From Picochlorum sp. 'celeri' (lineage: Eukaryota > Chlorophyta > Trebouxiophyceae), in assembly GCA_010909725.1 (NCBI GenBank), contig JAACMV010000020.1, positions 496,001 through 560,000 on the forward strand: a stretch of DNA of 64,000 bases, read 5' to 3'. A program made the position numbers and the translations under genes. Shown here in pieces: positions 59,292 to 64,000 of the stretch. The notes beneath the pieces were generated by a model. The model searched no databases. It had not been told where the DNA came from and saw nothing but the letters and a program-made list of their open reading frames with translations. Each line of letters starts with the position of its first letter. Positions within the stretch are counted from its first letter, which is position 1.

Positions 59292-59560
59292 AACAGAAAC
59301 ACTACAAAAAAACCTATGGAATAAAAGAAATTTCACTGGGAAATCTGTATGGCTCGAGCATACGTGAGAACGTTCATCCTGGCTGGATTCTCCGTAATAT
59401 ATATATTCGGAATGTTTTAAGTACGGAGAATTTCCTATCGAACATCCATACAAGCACTATTTGTACCGATGGTGTTGATTAAATACAAGTTTACATACCA
59501 AATATACCAATGTATCTTGTGCATTGTTGATTGAGTAGAAGAGTGACGCGGATACGACTC

Positions 59561-62167
59561 ATGGGGGCGACACATGGAGTCGTGGGTCTCAGGAACCCGC
59601 AACAGAGGTGCCATGGTAGCAATCTGAGAAGACGATGTTCACATTTTGGTAATAGGAAGCATAAGATGATTGGAATGCGAGGCATTGTGGCCCAGGGGCT
59701 TCCTGGTTGGCTTAGCGGCATTGGGGGTGGTAGCGGCAAAAATGCCGAGGGGCCTCCAAAGCCGAATACAAGTAAATTTAAGAAGGAAGATTTGAAGCGG
59801 ATCAAGAATGAGGGGCCGACAATGGATGATTTGAGGGCTCATTTCGAGGTGCCTAAAAGAGGAGAGGATGACATGGAGAAAAATGTGTATGATTTTGTGC
59901 CATACGAGGTGCTCGGGGGGCAGCAATATAATCCAGAGCCAAAGTGGTCAGATATACAGCAGATGTCGTATATGGAGTTCTATGCGGGTCTGAGGGAGAG
60001 GAATTGGACGAGTGAATATTACAACCCGGATGCAGAGGTGTGGAATATGGAGTTTTTCAGTGATAGTGGGCGGTTCCTTCGTCCAAGTTTCGCAGGATAT
60101 AGAGTGTTGTTGACATCTCCTGAGAAGGAAGGTTGGAAGCGGTGGGTGAATTTAGATAGACCTGGTCCGGATAATTTCCTGAGGGATTATATGGGTGGTG
60201 GGACTGTGGGAGGCATCTACAAGACAAAGAGGATGTCGCAGAAGCCGTTTTCGCCGAGAGAGTATGGGTATAATCAGGTTTTTGAGCAATTATTTGAAGC
60301 GTATGAGCAACGGTTGTCGAGGAAAGCAGCGCTTGATGTTGAGAGGAAGGGGTGGACGAAGCGGGCTTCTGGTGCTGGGTATGATTGTCCTGCGGACAAG
60401 CATATGAATATATCATTCCATTACACAGCGCCGGAACGTTCGTTGCACGCATTTTGGGAAATGCTTCCTACGATTGCATTCTACGGGTTTGGAATGTCCT
60501 TTTTAGCTGGAGCATTGGCCATTGGGATTTTTAGACCGCGAAAGCAAATGCCAACTGACATGTTTCAGGCCATGGAGTTTGCACAAAGTAAAGGAACAGC
60601 CCGTAAGGATGGATCTTCGGATGTCAAATTTGCTGATGTAGGTGGGTTGGGGGAGACTATTCACGAAATGATGGATATTGTCTCATTTTTAAAGGATCCA
60701 AAGAGATATGCTGCTTTGGATGCAAGGCCCCCAAAGGGAATTCTCCTCTCTGGAGACCCTGGTGTAGGAAAAACCCTTATTGCGAAGGCAATAGCTGGTG
60801 AAGCTGGAGTTCCATTTTATCAGATGGCAGGCTCAGAGTTTGTCGAAGCTATTGTTGGTGTTGGAGCTGCACGAGTGCGTGATTTGTTCCGGAGAGCACG
60901 AGCCCAAGCACCATGTATAGTATTTGTCGATGAGATTGATGCGCTTGGCATTCAAAGAGCAGCTGCAGGAGTGAAAACTAATGAAGAGAGAGAGCAAACG
61001 TTAAATCAGTTGTTGTCCGAGATGGATGGTTTCAAACCTGATTCAGGAGTCGTGTTTGTTGCTGCTACAAACAGACCAGATTTGCTGGATGCAGCACTCG
61101 TCCGAGCTGGTCGATTCGACCGAAAGATTGTCATCAGACGACCAGATGAAGAAGGACGAAAAGAAATTTTACAAATACATGCAAGACGGCATAAAATGTC
61201 GCCTGATGTGGATTTAGGGCAGTTGGCAAAGGATTTGCCAGGTCTCTCTGGTGCTGAATTAGGCAATGTGCTCAATGAAGCCGCACTGGAGGCTGTCCGC
61301 AGAGACGGACATGAAATTATCCCAGAAGATGTATATGGTGCTGTCGATAGAGTTCTTCAGGGTATTAGACGGCCAGCCCTTCCTGATAGATTCCCCATCA
61401 AGAGGTCCATGGCAGTCCATGAAGCTGGCACTGCCATCATTGCATCTCTTCTCCACCAGAAAGCACAGAGGATAGAGGCAGTAGAGAGAGTCTCCATTGT
61501 TCCTAGAGGGAGGGATTGGAGTAGAACAATATATGCGAGAGGTAATGACGAGGATTACATCATTATGACCAAGGGAAGGCTTTTGGATAGGATCAGAGTC
61601 GTCTTGGCAGGGCGAGCTGCAGAAGAGGTCTGGGACGGTGTCCCGTCAACATATGGAACAAACGACGTTAGGGTACGATTTTTTTCTTTTTTACATAGGT
61701 CGCCATGTCCCACAGCTTTGTGACGATACTTATTGTCTTTGCAGGATGCAACCAAACTGGCAATGCGATTTGTAGCAAACTATGGACTAGATGCTGCACT
61801 TGGAATCACAACGTATGCTCCCACGCCAAGCCGCCTAGGCTTCATGCAGAAAAGCTTCGAGGTTGCTGTAGATAATATCGATGAAGATTTATACGGGACA
61901 AGTATCGACGGTGGATCATTCCAGCCATCTGACAATTCCTGGCATGCCATGAAATCACGGGCAGCTGATATTGTCAAAGAATCATACATGGCCAATCTAA
62001 AGGAACTTAGTGCACGAAAAGAAGCAATGAGTGTTCTATCCGATCGTCTTTTAGAAAAAGAGACGGTGTTTGGAGAAGAAGTTATGGAGATTATCAAGCA
62101 GTATGAGCCAGCCGGAAAACTACAGGATGCATCATCATCTTCTTCTTCGTCCTCCTCTTCTGTGTAA
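59561..62167 (+). CDS. FtsHi-type plastid AAA protein, protease-dead
   Basis: Exons 59561-61672 and 61745-62167 (72-bp GTACGA...GCAG intron, phase 0) give 844 residues. A transit peptide and a long N-terminal region precede a membrane segment (TIAFYGFGMSFLAGALAIGIF, near residues 305-325). The AAA domain has Walker A SGDPGVGKTLIAKA near residue 400, Walker B CIVFVDEIDALG, and the second region of homology FVAATNRPDLLDAALVRAGR. The M41 protease site reads HEAGT near residue 620 instead of HEAGH, so a zinc ligand is missing. Proteolysis is therefore unlikely. Plant FtsHi proteins form the Ycf2-FtsHi import motor at the inner envelope. Confidence 0.9.
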
Positions 62168-62326
62168 CGCTCTCTTTCTTCGTTCCTCTCACCTTTATCA
62201 CAGTAGGAACGAGTACATAAATATATGTATGTGCTATAACACGTTTGCAGACATATTGGTCCTCTGAGCTTTACAGAGCTTGACCAATACATACTAGATT
62301 TCACATCTTACATGGATAGAATTGGT

Positions 62327-62983
62327 TTACATATTCTGAGGTGGCTGTGGCAATCCCAATGACTGAGCCAATTTCGCCATTCGCTCCTTCATTCCTGCAA
62401 CACTCTTTGCATGTGCATCCTTCATCGCTTCAGTCACCAATGCAGACAACTTCTCATTCCCTTGACTGTATGCTGCCTCTGTGATATCTACAGACTTTGG
62501 CTCCTGGTTCCCCGTCATAATCACACGCACAGTCTCATCAGAACTATATCCTTCAAAATCAGTGTTTGCCAACTCCTCTTGCACCTTTGCAGCTTCAATC
62601 TGAATCATACTCTGAGCCTTTTTGATATTCTCCATAAAGTTGCCCATATTTCCGAGACCTCCAAGACCTCCACCATTCCCCTACATGGACCATAAAATCA
62701 ATTTATCAGATGTATTCGACACCATATCAACGCATATCGACGCATCATCGCAACCATCTCAAGATGCGACGTCACAAGAACTCACATCTTTATTACCGCC
62801 GCCAAAGAGTGCTCTTGGTGCGACTGCAACCCGTCCAGATCTTCTTTTACTGCAATTTTATGTACATTTATTAGCCAACCAGATGGCCCATTTTGAAATC
62901 ATACGACCACCACGCTACTCGTACCTGGTCACGTGGAAACCAGAGACAAAGCTCGGCTTTTGTGTAATTACAGACAACTGCAT
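62327..62983 (-). CDS. YbaB/EbfC-family protein, plastid (STIC2-like)
   Basis: Exons 62983-62925, 62849-62786 and 62680-62327 (introns 75 and 105 bp) are in phase and give 158 residues. Residues 1-40 (MQLSVITQKPSFVSGFHVT..KRRSGRVAVAPRALFGGG) look like a chloroplast transit peptide. A Gly-rich GNGGGLGGLGNMGN leads into the YbaB fold, with FMENIKKAQSMIQIEAAKVQ, VRVIMTGNQEPKSVDITEAA and a C-terminal helix. Bacterial members bind DNA; the plant homologue STIC2 works with thylakoid protein targeting. The first two small exons are supported by phase, splice consensus and the sense of the resulting peptide. Confidence 0.87.
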
Positions 62984-63107
62984 TGTATTGAATATTTTTA
63001 ATCGACTACTTTATTTTAAATAATTCAAACAGGCACACGCATTGCATTGGATGGAATTTCCTATCCTATGCTCCTGGACACACACAAGGCCCTGATGTGG
63101 ATCAGTC

Positions 63108-64000
63108 TCAGGACGACGAATCCGTGCTCAAACTACTACTACTGCTGCTGCTGCTGTCAGAAGAAGACGAAGATGATGACGAAGACGATGGGCTGGATAT
63201 CGAGTCACATCGTTCATCCTCATCAATAATATATTGGGCACTCTCAGCCAGATCTGGGCGCTCCAACCTGAGATGTTTCAACCAATATCGAGTCATTTTC
63301 GGTCGACTGATCCGACAATGCATAAATACTTTTCTAAAGTTGGCACTCGAACAGAAATTATGTGTCACAGCCACGGTAAAATCCAAGTTGAGGACAACAT
63401 GCCACCACCCATTGGGAACATACACTGTGTCTCCTGGGTGTTGAATAACATGGATTGGTCTCGGATACTTCCAATCCTTCTTCAACGTCTGTGGCCAGAC
63501 GATATCAAACCATCTCGCAGCACTATCCACACCTTTTGGCTTGATGGCGTCTTGTGGCGTCTCAGGACTGAAGAGCACCCACCGCTTGTGACCTCGAACC
63601 AAGGCATTCCATGCAGACGTTCCCAATGGATCCACATGAATATTTGTTCCTGAACGAGCACCTCCCGCACAGAACCACCTCCAAGGTGGTCTCTTATCTT
63701 CCCCAGCGAGTCGCAACAAATCCTCTGAGAAGATAAAAGGGACGGTGTAGTCCTTCATCATACAACTCCCATCCTTTGCAGTCTCTGACAGCACAGATCC
63801 ATCAAAAATATACAATGGAGAATCATCCCGCAAGCCTTGTTCAGGATCATGCGCATATTTCAGAAAATGATGAAATTTCATCCGCACGGGGTACCCATCA
63901 TCATCAGAACCGACTTTGAATGAATAGTCCTTGTATCTCTGCAGCAACGCTGCATCACTCCATTGCCCTTGCATGGCTGGCCAGTGTTCACATACATTCT
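63108..64000 (-). CDS. JMJD6: JMJD6-like JmjC dioxygenase (partial, 5' end beyond window)
   Basis: The frame is open to the window end, so the N-terminus is missing; NVCEHWPAMQGQW upstream of the first in-window Met aligns with the conserved JMJD6 start region. The visible 296 residues include KVGSDDDGYPVRMKF, DDSPLYIFD, RPPWRWFCAGGARSGT, the iron ligands in NIHVDPLGTSAWNALV, GHKRWVLF, PGDTVYVPNGWWHVVLNLD (second His) and AVTHNF. JMJD6 is a nuclear 2-oxoglutarate/Fe(II) lysyl-hydroxylase of splicing factors. The tail is a poly-Ser run (over 30 Ser), as in animal JMJD6. Confidence 0.92.
   Translation of the reverse strand, partial: NVCEHWPAMQGQWSDAALLQRYKDYSFKVGSDDDGYPVRMKFHHFLKYAHDPEQGLRDDSPLYIFDGSVLSETAKDGSCMMKDYTVPFIFSEDLLRLAGEDKRPPWRWFCAGGARSGTNIHVDPLGTSAWNALVRGHKRWVLFSPETPQDAIKPKGVDSAARWFDIVWPQTLKKDWKYPRPIHVIQHPGDTVYVPNGWWHVVLNLDFTVAVTHNFCSSANFRKVFMHCRISRPKMTRYWLKHLRLERPDLAESAQYIIDEDERCDSISSPSSSSSSSSSSDSSSSSSSSLSTDSSS

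Noticed and set aside
59293..59453. Upstream extension of the ATP synthase e-like peptide
   Set aside because: The extra residues are not conserved-looking and the ATG at 59291 gives the expected short protein.

Overview
The window reads as nuclear DNA of a small, gene-dense green alga, most likely a trebouxiophyte of the Picochlorum/Nannochloris type. The species is inferred from gene content only. Green-lineage markers are a chlorophyllide a oxygenase end, a CslA/CslC-type glycosyltransferase, a TSET/TPLATE-complex TASH3 subunit, an AP2-domain factor, a KELP-type PC4 coactivator, plastid CbbY and an FtsHi pseudoprotease. Genes sit on both strands with short spacers. Introns are few, GT-AG, mostly 64-105 bp, with a recurrent GTRYGY donor and a GCAG acceptor. 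I see no transposon, no rRNA and no CRISPR.

Layout. 1-8.1 kb: CAO 3' end, UvrD/SRS2-like helicase, ribophorin I, CslA-like GT2, GNAT protein. 8.1-15.5 kb: phosducin-like protein, MSH6, betaine-lipid synthase BTA1. 15.6-23.7 kb: a PEX6-D1-like protein, TIM23, glucokinase, mitochondrial ferredoxin, a KELP-like protein with four PC4 modules, an F-BAR/PH protein. 23.8-31.7 kb: allantoin synthase whose 2.25-kb third intron holds a complete CDC20 gene on the other strand, LACS6/7-like acyl-CoA synthetase, eIF3d. 31.9-36.5 kb: a large secreted Cys-rich/FN3/(Ser-Pro)n protein, a tRNA-Arg(UCU) gene in permuted order, MIF. 36.6-44.9 kb: CA1Pase-like phosphatase, plastid methyltransferase, MO25, a coiled-coil protein, COQ4, prolyl 4-hydroxylase, CbbY phosphatase. 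44.9-64 kb: TASH3, CCCH protein, a BspA-like repeat membrane protein, PDAP1/PP28, PGP synthase, three-AP2 factor, ATP synthase e-like peptide, FtsHi, YbaB/STIC2 protein, JMJD6 (cut by the window end).

Most notable. (1) At 35767-35882 (-) the 3' half of a tRNA-Arg(UCU) lies before its 5' half. Joined across the permutation, the halves give complete acceptor, D, anticodon and T stems, and the cut sites fit a bulge-helix-bulge. (2) CDC20 is nested inside an allantoin synthase intron. (3) Several same-strand neighbours are separated by only 18-45 nt from stop to start, with LACS/allantoin synthase (18 nt) and COQ4/coiled-coil (21 nt) the tightest; these are candidates for dicistronic mRNAs. (4) The intergenic stretch 51.0-51.9 kb is unusually rich in perfect hairpins.

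Genes for peroxisomal or mitochondrial lipid and purine metabolism, endocytosis and cell-surface proteins are interleaved without operon-like logic, apart from the LACS/allantoin synthase pair, both plausibly peroxisomal. Exon borders were read by eye from frame, splice consensus and family conservation. No alignment or structure program was run.
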